Source: Proteobacteria bacterium UBA3588 (GTDB lineage: Bacteria; Pseudomonadota; Gammaproteobacteria; Thiohalomonadales; Thiohalomonadaceae). Taken from it: a stretch of DNA of 8,076 nt. Positions 1 to 5,594 of this stretch are shown piece by piece (the first letter of the stretch is position 1; every line of letters begins with the position of its first letter). Location of the stretch: NCBI GenBank assembly GCA_002376325.1, contig DFMR01000018.1:1-8076 (forward strand). The letters run 5' to 3'. The position numbers and the translations under genes are program-made. The notes below the pieces were generated by a model. It was not told where the DNA came from. It did not search any database and saw only the letters and a list, made by a program, of their open reading frames with translations.

Positions 1-326
1 GCGGTCATCCCCGGCAGCAGCAGGAACGACTGGAACACGAAGCCGACCTGGCGCCCGCGCAGCCGGGCGCGGCCGTCCTCGTCGAGGCCGTTGAGTTCCT
101 CGCCGGCGAGGGTGATGCGGCCGGCGCTGGGCAGATCGAGACCGGCGAGCAGGCCGATCAGCGTCGATTTGCCCGAGCCGGAGACGCCGACGACGGCGAC
201 GCTGTCGCCTGCGGCGACGGAAAACGTGATGTCGGTCAGGATGTCGAGCGTACCGCCGGCCACGGCGACTTGCTTAGCCACGCCCTGGGCGGTGACAATG
301 GGCGTCTCTGTCGGAATCGTCGTCAT
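1..326 (-). CDS. ybbA: ABC transporter ATP-binding protein, YbbA/LolD type (5' part, runs off the window)
   Basis: This is the N-terminal part (about 108 residues) of an ABC ATPase that would power export or lipoprotein/lipid handling together with an FtsX-like permease lying outside the window. The Walker A loop is visible as GVSGSGKST at about residues 48-56, and the Q-loop region appears as GFVFQSFLLLP just before the window edge, typical of the YbbA/LolD/MacB branch. The start at 326 gives the N-terminal length usual for YbbA. An in-frame ATG at 353 adds nine residues and has a better Shine-Dalgarno (GGAGG, 11 nt upstream), so the start is not settled. It is divergent from the tesA-like gene, the same neighbour as in Escherichia coli. 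The Walker B and signature motifs lie outside the window, so activity cannot be judged. Confidence 0.9.
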   Translation of the reverse strand, partial: MTTIPTETPIVTAQGVAKQVAVAGGTLDILTDITFSVAAGDSVAVVGVSGSGKSTLIGLLAGLDLPSAGRITLAGEELNGLDEDGRARLRGRQVGFVFQSFLLLPGMT

Positions 327-939
327 GCGTAATCTTCTTGCCTCGCTATTCATGCTCAGCTTTGCCTCCGCCGCCTCTGCCGGCACCATCCTGGTGTATG
401 GCGACAGCCTCAGTGCCGGTCACGGCCTGGCGGATGTGGCCCAGGGTTGGGTGCATTTGCTGCAACAACGGCTGCAACGACAACGGCTGCCCTATACGGT
501 AGTCAACGACAGCATCAGCGGCGAGACCAGCGCCGGCGGCCTGGAGCGGCTGGACGGTGCGCTGGATCGCTACCATCCCAACATCATGGTACTGGAGTTG
601 GGGGCCAATGACGGCCTGCGCGGACTGTCGCTGGATGTGATGAAGCACAACCTCGGCACCATGGTGATGCGGGCCAAGGCGCGCCGGATCAAGGTGGTGC
701 TGGTCGGCATGTTTCTGCCGCCCAATTACGGTGAAGCGTACACCAAACGCTTTCACGACATTTATCTGGAACTGGCCCGCGACGAGCGACTGTCGCTGGT
801 GCCGTTCCTGTTACAGGGGGTCGCGCTCGACCCCCAGTTGATGCAGGAAGACGGACTGCATCCCAACGCGGCCGCCCAACCCAAGCTGCTCGACACGGTG
901 TGGCCCGTGCTCGAACCGCTGCTGCGGTCACGGCATTAA
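325..939 (+). CDS. tesA: Periplasmic SGNH-hydrolase: TesA-type arylesterase / lysophospholipase / thioesterase I
   Basis: This 204-residue protein hydrolyses ester or thioester bonds (acyl-CoA, lysophospholipid and aryl esters in the TesA family) and should act in the periplasm. Residues 1-19 form a signal peptide (MRN, a hydrophobic stretch, then ASA before Gly20). The SGNH blocks are all present: GDSLS with nucleophile Ser28, Gly66 in SGETSAGG, Asn95 in GAND, and Asp176/His179 in DGLHPN. The start at 325 puts an Arg directly before the hydrophobic core. An upstream in-frame ATG at 298 would lengthen the signal sequence and is less convincing. No strong Shine-Dalgarno precedes 325 (only GGA at 313-315). 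The promoter must lie within the divergent ABC ATPase gene. The NERD-like gene follows after 37 nt in the same direction and is probably co-transcribed. In vivo substrates of this family are poorly defined. Confidence 0.93.
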   Translation: MRNLLASLFMLSFASAASAGTILVYGDSLSAGHGLADVAQGWVHLLQQRLQRQRLPYTVVNDSISGETSAGGLERLDGALDRYHPNIMVLELGANDGLRGLSLDVMKHNLGTMVMRAKARRIKVVLVGMFLPPNYGEAYTKRFHDIYLELARDERLSLVPFLLQGVALDPQLMQEDGLHPNAAAQPKLLDTVWPVLEPLLRSRH

Positions 940-976
940 TACAAGAATCTGGCATCGGAATTTTCGGGGACGTTTC

Positions 977-1684
977 ATGTTATCGCGCAATCTCATCGAG
1001 CTGGCCTTGACCTGGGGTACCGGCCTGGTTCTGTTGTCGGCGGCATTGTTGCTGCTGCAACCGGCATGGCGCCGCCGCGCCGCACGGCGCCGCATCGAAC
1101 GGCGCATCGGTTGGATGGGGACGCAGCAGTTGCGCAACGTACTGATCGACGACGGCATGGAGGGCAAGGTCTTTGTCGAACGGCTGCTGCTCACCACCGA
1201 GGGCGTGCGCGTGCTGGTGCAGAACTGGCGCAACGGCAACATCTTCGGCGGTCACAATATCGACGTATGGGCGCAGGTGGTGGACAAGCGCACGCGCCGT
1301 TTTCCCAACCCGCTCTATGGCGTGATCGACGTGGTGGCGTCGTTGCGCGCTCATGTGCCCGGTGTCCCGGTGTTCGGCGACGTGTTGTTCGCCGGCGATT
1401 GCGACTTCCCCAAGGGCAAGCCCGAAAACGTCATTACCCTCGATGACCTTCCCGGCGGCGCGCCGGACGTCGACGATCAGGTGCTGGTCAGCGCCACGGC
1501 GGCGGCGGCGTGGGAAAAGCTTTCGGCCATGGCGGAGCCGGTGACCAATCCGGTACTGCTCGGCGACGAAGGCGAGGGCGGAGGTCAGGGGGGGCGTATC
1601 GGCGCCGCCGCCGCGAGTTTCGTCGCGGCGTTGGTGTGGATCGCATGGCGCCTGTGGACGATGCGCGCCGCGCCGCACCTCTGA
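977..1684 (+). CDS. Membrane-anchored NERD-like protein with a degenerate nuclease core
   Basis: This 235-residue protein has a hydrophobic segment at about residues 6-28, an Arg-rich stretch at 32-43 that should stay in the cytoplasm, a soluble domain (about 45-160), a Gly-rich linker (about 200-207) and a second hydrophobic segment (about 208-228). The soluble part matches the NERD (nuclease-related) domain pattern as I know it: GWMGTQQLRNVL, then VERLLLTTEGVRVLVQNW, then NIFGGHNIDVWAQ. Typical NERD proteins read IDHLLV at the first core strand and a Glu-x-Lys at the second; here these positions carry Glu68, Val81 and Asn83. The fold is therefore probably kept while nuclease activity is doubtful. 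The start at 977 has GGGGA six nt upstream. It lies 37 nt after the tesA-like stop, suggesting one transcript that ends at the hairpin at 1702-1728. The function is unknown. Confidence 0.75.
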   Translation: MLSRNLIELALTWGTGLVLLSAALLLLQPAWRRRAARRRIERRIGWMGTQQLRNVLIDDGMEGKVFVERLLLTTEGVRVLVQNWRNGNIFGGHNIDVWAQVVDKRTRRFPNPLYGVIDVVASLRAHVPGVPVFGDVLFAGDCDFPKGKPENVITLDDLPGGAPDVDDQVLVSATAAAAWEKLSAMAEPVTNPVLLGDEGEGGGQGGRIGAAAASFVAALVWIAWRLWTMRAAPHL

Positions 1685-1701
1685 GCGCTGCACCATAATG
1701 C

Positions 1702-1728
1702 ACCGGCGCCGTTGCTCACGGCGCCGGT
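1702..1728. terminator. Hairpin between convergent genes, probable bidirectional terminator
   Basis: A perfect 11-bp stem (ACCGGCGCCGT with its exact complement) closes a five-base loop (TGCTC at 1713-1717). It begins 18 nt after the NERD-like stop and lies 8 nt beyond the stop of the convergent DUF4426 gene. Neither side has a clear T-tract, so it is not a textbook intrinsic terminator; the position between two converging genes is the main support. Confidence 0.6.
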
Positions 1729-1735
1729 CGCCGGT

Positions 1736-2173
1736 TCAACACTGATAGAAGCGCTGCTGGATCTCGAAGTTGTTCCCGCCGGTCGCGCCTTGCGGCTTGA
1801 CCGAAATATCGATCTTGACCGGGTCGTCGCCGGTGTTGCCGATATGGAACCCGCCCACGTAGTAGATCGCCTTGCCGTCGTGGACCAAGTGCATCGTGAT
1901 CCGGTGTGTCTGGCCGATTAGATTGACGGTGGTCGCCTTGACGGTGGCTGCCACCGGTGTCCCGCTCTTATCGTGGACGGCGACGGTGAGCACGCCGCGA
2001 TCGCAGCCGGGGCCGAGATGGTAGGCGCGGGCGACCTTGGCTTGAAGCAGGGTTGAGTTGAAGGCACTGTAATAGACGGTGTAGCCGTTGAAGTGCAGGA
2101 CGTTGTCCGCTCTGGCCGTCGGCATAGCGAACGCCAGCACGGCACAGAGCGCGATGAGTATCCGCATGTGCAT
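1736..2173 (-). CDS. Exported DUF4426 family protein of unknown function
   Basis: This 145-residue protein begins with a signal peptide (MHMRILIALCAVLAFAM, likely cut after ARA at residue 22) and should be periplasmic. The mature part resembles the DUF4426 family: an early NGYTVYYSAFNSTLL stretch (residues 29-43), then a beta-rich domain with VHDGKAIYYVGGFHIGN, the usual size for this family. Two Cys remain in the mature protein, Cys57 and the C-terminal Cys145, and could form a disulfide. The start at 2173 is fixed by a strong Shine-Dalgarno (AGGAGG, 8 nt upstream); a second ATG two codons later is less well placed. The leader carries an unusual hairpin described separately. It is transcribed in the same direction as msrB, 220 nt downstream of it, but probably from its own promoter. 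No biochemical role can be read from the sequence. Confidence 0.8.
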   Translation of the reverse strand: MHMRILIALCAVLAFAMPTARADNVLHFNGYTVYYSAFNSTLLQAKVARAYHLGPGCDRGVLTVAVHDKSGTPVAATVKATTVNLIGQTHRITMHLVHDGKAIYYVGGFHIGNTGDDPVKIDISVKPQGATGGNNFEIQQRFYQC

Positions 2174-2181
2174 GATGAAAC

Positions 2182-2257
2182 CCTCCTTTGTCTCGGGAGG
2201 CTGTCGGACGCGGGGCACTCCACCGTTGCTCGGACATCTCCGGCCCGACAAGCCTCC
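2182..2257 (-). promoter_or_regulatory. Structured 5' leader of the DUF4426 gene with alternative pairing of the ribosome binding site
   Basis: In minus-strand RNA, GGAGGCTTGTCGG (2257 to 2245) pairs with CCGACAGCCTCC (2207 to 2196): twelve pairs with one bulged U, closing a 37-nt loop. The CCTCC of the second arm (2200 to 2196) can instead pair with the GGAGG of the Shine-Dalgarno (2186 to 2182) across nine bases. The two pairings exclude each other: the long hairpin frees the ribosome binding site, the short one hides it. That is the logic of a translational switch, but no ligand or known riboswitch class is recognised, and the leader must start at or upstream of 2257 for it to form. Confidence 0.4.
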
Positions 2258-2259
2258 TA

Positions 2260-2277
2260 TTTATATGCTCAACTATA
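2260..2277 (-). promoter_or_regulatory. Possible promoter -10 elements for the DUF4426 gene
   Basis: On the minus strand there are two candidate -10 hexamers, TATAGT (2277 to 2272) and TATAAA (2265 to 2260), in an AT-rich patch about 90-100 nt before the start codon. Neither has a recognisable -35 at 17 bp spacing, so a promoter here would be weak or need an activator. Only the upstream element would include the whole hairpin arm in the transcript. Confidence 0.3.
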
Positions 2278-2393
2278 GTCCGGCAGTCGGCGATTACACG
2301 GTGATTAAGCAGCAACAGACCACATTGAAAAACAGACAGCCGACCGTTCTTTAGGCGTGCCTACGGTGCGATGGGGTCGCTGCATCCGGCGCC

Positions 2394-2816
2394 TCAGTCC
2401 GCCGGTTCGTCTTGTTTGAAATCCAGCGCAACGGAGTTGATGCAGTAGCGCAGGCCCGTGGGGTGCGGGCCATCGTCGAACAGGTGGCCGAGATGGCCGG
2501 CGCAGCGGGCGCAGCGCACTTCGGTCCGCACCATGCCGTGACCGGTGTCGACGCGCGTCTCCAGCGCGCCTTCGATCGGTGCCCAGAAGCTGGGCCAGCC
2601 GCTGCCCGAGTCGTACTTCTGTTCCGAGCTGAACAGGGGGGCGCCGCAGGCGGCGCAGTGATAAGTGCCGGTATCGTGGTTGCGGTAGTACTTGCCGCTG
2701 AAGGCGTATTCGGTCCCGGCCTCGCGCAATATGTGATATTGCTCCGGCGTCAGCTGCCGGCGCCATTCCAGCTCGTTCTTTTCGATCTTTTTGCAATCTT
2801 CGACTTCGTCGGTCAT
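2394..2816 (-). CDS. msrB: Peptide-methionine (R)-S-oxide reductase MsrB
   Basis: This 140-residue enzyme reduces the R form of methionine sulfoxide in proteins back to methionine, using thioredoxin or a similar reductant. It has no signal peptide, so it is cytoplasmic. The family hallmarks are in order: CAAC (Cys54/Cys57) and CARC (Cys102/Cys105) forming the zinc site, GSGWPSF at 71-77, GHLFDDGP at 110-117, and RYCINS with catalytic Cys125. Apart from these the only Cys is Cys8, so there is no obvious resolving cysteine in the usual central position; recycling may go directly through the reductant. The start at 2816 has GGGG seven nt upstream. It is divergent from the FapA-type gene across a 355-bp gap and followed by the DUF4426 gene on the same strand. 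I found no classical terminator after it. Confidence 0.97.
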   Translation of the reverse strand: MTDEVEDCKKIEKNELEWRRQLTPEQYHILREAGTEYAFSGKYYRNHDTGTYHCAACGAPLFSSEQKYDSGSGWPSFWAPIEGALETRVDTGHGMVRTEVRCARCAGHLGHLFDDGPHPTGLRYCINSVALDFKQDEPAD

Positions 2817-3004
2817 GGCTCAACCCCGGCGGAGCGGCGTCATCTGCGCAGACTGCCGCGTTTTCCATCAAGCGTAGTGTAACGCGCCGCTCCGGATCCG
2901 CCAGTACGCGGTCGGCCATGATGTCGCTATAGGTGCGATGAGCGATGTGCCTCCGGCCCACCGGCACATGGCGATGGTCGCGAGCCGCGTCGAAGGCGGC
3001 CGAT

Positions 3005-3026
3005 GCCGTCGACGGCCGGCCGTCGA
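3005..3026. repeat. Overlapping perfect palindromes, possible operator
   Basis: TCGACGGCCGGCCGTCGA at 3009-3026 is a perfect 18-bp palindrome, overlapped by the 12-bp palindrome GCCGTCGACGGC at 3005-3016. It sits in the middle of the msrB/FapA gap, where a regulator binding site would be expected. High local GC raises the odds of chance palindromes, and I recognise no known regulator consensus. Confidence 0.4.
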
Positions 3027-3106
3027 GCCGGCGATCAATGCAGAGCCACCGCTTGCGTCCCGTCGGAACGCGGCGCCGGCCGCCTGTCGTCGGCGCCCAA
3101 TTCTGC

Positions 3107-3136
3107 TTGACTCCACGGGAATTTTGTCCCTAGATG
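3107..3136 (+). promoter_or_regulatory. Weak promoter candidate for the FapA-type gene
   Basis: TTGACT (3107-3112) is a good -35, followed after 18 bp by TAGATG (3131-3136), a poor -10. A small dyad, GGGA-N6-TCCC (3117-3130), lies in the spacer. A second possible -10, TATAGT (3142-3147), has no good -35. The gene's Shine-Dalgarno, AAGGA at 3157-3161, is 10 nt before the ATG. The site does not resemble a flagellar sigma-28 promoter. Confidence 0.3.
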
Positions 3137-3171
3137 AAACATATAGTTAATACTACAAGGACCGTGCGCCC

Positions 3172-5373
3172 ATGGCCGGCGACGATAACGACAACAGCCT
3201 TCCGCAAAGCCCCGATACGATCTCCGCCCTGGCGCTGGCTGGCGAGATCGGTGCTGTGGCAGTACGGCTGCACGTTCTGACGCCGGACCAGGTGGAGCAG
3301 GCACTCGCCGCGCGGCGTGAGAAATCCCTCGATGACGCCCATGACCCCGGCCTGGTGTTTGTCGAGGAGGGGTTGCTGACGCGGTCGCAGTTGGATTACC
3401 TGGAAACGGTGCGCCGTTTCAAGGCGGAGCGGATCGCCGACAAGAGGTTCGGCGAACTGGCAGTGAGGCGCGGCTGGACCACGGATAGCGAAGTGAACGC
3501 CGCCATGGAAGTGCAGAAGCTGCTGTTCACACGTGAGCGCAAGCAGGTGCAAATCGGCGACATGCTGGTGCGCCGCCACGCCATCACCGCCGAACAGCGC
3601 GATATCCTGCTCACAGTGCAGCATCGGGCACGTCAGGAGCGCGCGCAGCAGACGGCGGCGGTGCCCGCCGTGTCTCCCGTGCCGGCCCCCGCGCCTGCCG
3701 CCCCGACGCCGCTGCAAGGCGACACCGAAACATCCGCGGCGGCAGCGGTCGCCGCGCCGCTGGCTGCGGAGGCGTCTGTTGCCGCCGCAACACCGGCCGA
3801 GGCCGCGTCGCCTCCGGCGCGTGAGCGCCATGTGCCCAAAGGGTTCAAGGTCACGGTGTCCGAAGATCACATGGCTGCCTACGTCACGGTGCAAAGCGGC
3901 GGCGAACGCCCCACCGACGAGGCGCTACGTGCGGCGCTGCATGTGAGCAACGTGGCGCGGGGCGTCGACGAGGCGGCACTGCAACGGCTATGCGCCGAGG
4001 ATGCCCCGCTGGACGAGCCGGTGCAGGTGGCGCAGGGCGAGCGGCCGCAGCCCGGCGTCGCGGCGACCATCGAGTACCTGTTCGAACTGCATCCGCTCAA
4101 GGCGGGGCGCGAGACCGGCGACGACACCATCGACTTCAGGGATCGCGGCGACATCCCGCAGGTGAATCCCGGCGACGTGCTGGCGCGCAAGACGCCGGCG
4201 GTGGAAGGGCACCCCGGCAAGGATGTGCATGGCCGTACCATCAAGGTGCCCAAGATCAAGGATCGGCGCCTGGGCGCCGGCAGCGGCACCCAGTTGGGGC
4301 CGGATAACCTGACCGTGGTTGCGGCGCTGGCCGGTCACCCGGCATTGACGCCGTCGGGCGTCGTTTCCGTGTTCCCCGAGTATCGCATCGATGGCGATCT
4401 CGGCTACGCCACCGGTCACGTGGACTTCAACGGGCGCGTAATCGTCTCCGGCATGGTGGAGCCGGGTTTCCATGTCAAGTGCGGCGAGCTGATTGCCAAC
4501 GAGGTGGAGGGGGCAGAGATCGAGGCCACCGGCGACGTGGTGATCAAGGGGGGAGTGATCGGCGCGCGCATTCGCACCGACGGCAGCGTCCGTGCCAAAT
4601 ATTTCCATACCTCGCACATCGACGCCCTGGGCGATGTGATCGTGCAGAGTGAGCTGTTCGACTCGGAGGTGGAGACCAGCGGTACCTTTCACGGTGACCA
4701 TTGCACGCTGCTCGGATCGCGTGTCTCCGCCAAGAGCGGCGTGGTGGCGGGGGAAATCGGCTCCAACTCGTCGCCGCCGTGCGTCATCACCATCGGTGTC
4801 GACGAGCGGGTGCAGCACAAGGTCGAGCAGTTGGAGGCGGCGATCGCCGCAGCGGAAACCGCACTGAGCGCGGCCGACGACGAGATGGCGACATTGACCC
4901 ATCTGCGCGACGAGTTGGACGGGCGTATCGGCGCCATGGCACAGGTCCAGGACAAGGCGCAGGTGCAACAGCGCGCCTTGGAGGCGAAGACCGCTGCCGG
5001 TGACTCCCTCGCCACGGCGCAGTTGCAACTGGTGGAGGAGCAGATAAAGAGCGCTGCGACGGATCTGGATGCGCTGTTCGCCAGGCAGGATGAGGTGAAC
5101 AACACGATCGACGCGCTTGCCCGGCAGCAGGTGGAACAACGCGCCTCGATTGACGATAACCGGGCAGAGATCACCGGCCTGCACGAGTGGACCCAGGAGA
5201 GCTCCGGCAAGGCCGAACTGAAAGTCGCCAAGACCACCTTTCAGGGGAACGTCGTGCGCGCCCCGCACGGCGAGATGCGCTTGAACGAAGACAAGAAACG
5301 GCTCTGGATCATCGAGCAGGAGGTCACCGACGAGCGCGGGCAGACCTCGTGGCGCTTTGTCCATCAGAGTTGA
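3172..5373 (+). CDS. FapA (DUF342) family protein with an N-terminal MshEN-like repeat region
   Basis: This 733-residue cytoplasmic protein has no signal peptide or membrane segment. Its layout is: residues 25-150, four tandem 24-residue motifs resembling the MshEN c-di-GMP-binding fold; about 160-218, an Ala/Pro-rich linker; about 220-545, the FapA/DUF342 core, including a Gly-rich beta-helix (DGDLGYATGHVDFNG, then repeated short strands such as EATGDVVIKGGVIG); about 543-690, a long coiled coil rich in Glu, Gln and Ala; and a short C-terminal beta segment to 733. FapA proteins are linked to flagellar assembly and cell polarity in some gammaproteobacteria, but the exact mechanism is unsettled and no flagellar gene is in this window. 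The standard family member lacks the N-terminal repeat region as far as I know. It is transcribed alone: a hairpin terminator follows 7 nt after the stop. It sits directly upstream of the MerR-diguanylate cyclase operon, which suggests, without proving, a shared c-di-GMP theme. Confidence 0.85.
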   Translation: MAGDDNDNSLPQSPDTISALALAGEIGAVAVRLHVLTPDQVEQALAARREKSLDDAHDPGLVFVEEGLLTRSQLDYLETVRRFKAERIADKRFGELAVRRGWTTDSEVNAAMEVQKLLFTRERKQVQIGDMLVRRHAITAEQRDILLTVQHRARQERAQQTAAVPAVSPVPAPAPAAPTPLQGDTETSAAAAVAAPLAAEASVAAATPAEAASPPARERHVPKGFKVTVSEDHMAAYVTVQSGGERPTDEALRAALHVSNVARGVDEAALQRLCAEDAPLDEPVQVAQGERPQPGVAATIEYLFELHPLKAGRETGDDTIDFRDRGDIPQVNPGDVLARKTPAVEGHPGKDVHGRTIKVPKIKDRRLGAGSGTQLGPDNLTVVAALAGHPALTPSGVVSVFPEYRIDGDLGYATGHVDFNGRVIVSGMVEPGFHVKCGELIANEVEGAEIEATGDVVIKGGVIGARIRTDGSVRAKYFHTSHIDALGDVIVQSELFDSEVETSGTFHGDHCTLLGSRVSAKSGVVAGEIGSNSSPPCVITIGVDERVQHKVEQLEAAIAAAETALSAADDEMATLTHLRDELDGRIGAMAQVQDKAQVQQRALEAKTAAGDSLATAQLQLVEEQIKSAATDLDALFARQDEVNNTIDALARQQVEQRASIDDNRAEITGLHEWTQESSGKAELKVAKTTFQGNVVRAPHGEMRLNEDKKRLWIIEQEVTDERGQTSWRFVHQS
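3244..3621 (+). other. Segment encoding four MshEN-like 24-residue motifs
   Basis: The four motifs are residues 25-48, 58-81, 92-115 and 127-150 of the FapA-type protein, starting 33, 34 and 35 residues apart. Gly at motif position 3, Val at 7 and Thr at 13 are the same in all four. The MshEN consensus as I recall it has Arg-Leu-Gly at 1-3, Leu-Val at 6-7, Gly at 10, Ile at 12, Leu at 17 and 21, and Gln at 24. The third motif (RFGELAVRRGW ... EVQ) keeps Arg1, Gly3, Gly10 and Gln24, and the fourth keeps Gly3, Leu6-Val7, Ile12 and Gln24. The first two lack Arg1 and Gln24 and may be structural only. Confidence 0.55.
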
Positions 5374-5380
5374 CACCCCC

Positions 5381-5419
5381 CGGGTAGCGGCGCTTGCCAC
5401 CGCCGTTACCCGCCTTTCT
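5381..5419 (+). terminator. Rho-independent terminator after the FapA-type gene
   Basis: CGGGTAGCGGCG (5381-5392) pairs with CGCCGTTACCCG (5401-5412): twelve pairs including one G-U, with an 8-nt loop. A short pyrimidine/T-rich run (CCTTTCT) follows. It starts 7 nt after the stop codon and should separate this gene from the MerR operon. Confidence 0.75.
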
Positions 5420-5429
5420 CCGACGCTTT

Positions 5430-5450
5430 TAATCGCCTAATTAACGATTA
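5430..5450. repeat. AT-rich interrupted palindrome, possible regulator site
   Basis: TAATCG (5430-5435) and CGATTA (5445-5450) form a perfect 6-bp inverted repeat around nine bases (CCTAATTAA), in an unusually AT-rich patch just after the terminator. TTGACG (5452-5457) follows immediately and could be a -35, but its -10 partner is poor. No regulator is recognised. Confidence 0.3.
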
Positions 5451-5539
5451 TTTGACGCATGCAGGCGTAGCAAAGAAATTGTGACACGAATAGCGCAAGG
5501 GACGATGCGCCAGCCGGACGCGGTGATTGCCGCAACGAA

Positions 5540-5570
5540 TTGACCTTGGAGCAACTCCAAGGTTTATCGT
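5540..5570 (+). promoter_or_regulatory. MerR-type promoter/operator driving the merR-diguanylate cyclase operon
   Basis: The -35 TTGACC (5540-5545) and -10 TATCGT (5565-5570) are separated by 19 bp, the over-long spacer typical of MerR-activated promoters. The spacer region holds a perfect dyad, ACCTTGGAG-N3-CTCCAAGGT (5543-5563), centred between the two elements, much like ZntR, CueR and CadR operators. In the known family mechanism the activated regulator untwists the DNA so that RNA polymerase can align both hexamers. The promoter reads toward the MerR gene, whose ATG is 24 nt after the -10, so the regulator probably controls its own operon. Confidence 0.9.
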
Positions 5571-5594
5571 GGCACTGCCTGAGGGGAGGGTTGA

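Larger units (their letters stand above)
2817..3171. other. Divergent intergenic region between msrB and the FapA-type gene
   Basis: No convincing gene is present in these 355 bases. Short open frames on both strands are Arg/Pro/Ala-rich, lack good ribosome binding sites and resemble no family I know. The msrB side has no clear promoter; TACACT near 2876-2882 on the minus strand is a weak -10 candidate with no matching -35. The stretch contains an 18-bp palindrome and a weak promoter for the plus-strand gene, both listed separately. Confidence 0.5.

Noticed and set aside
2324..2393. Possible intrinsic terminator after msrB (TAGGC/GCCTA repeat and a nearby T-run)
   Set aside because: The stem is only five bases with a two-base loop and the T-run is about 15 nt further on; it does not form a credible terminator.
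2938..3150. Small plus-strand open frame of 70 codons upstream of the FapA-type gene
   Set aside because: It has no properly spaced ribosome binding site, an Arg/Ala/Pro-rich composition typical of non-coding GC-rich DNA, and overlaps the proposed promoter.
3660..3825. Ala/Pro-rich low-complexity stretch as a possible frameshift or separate gene boundary
   Set aside because: The frame stays open through it and continues into the FapA core; it looks like a flexible linker.
3988..5400. Long open frame (about 470 codons) on the minus strand inside the FapA-type gene
   Set aside because: It is the antisense of a well-supported coding region, is rich in His, Arg and Leu as expected for a GC-rich shadow frame, and shows no domain I recognise.
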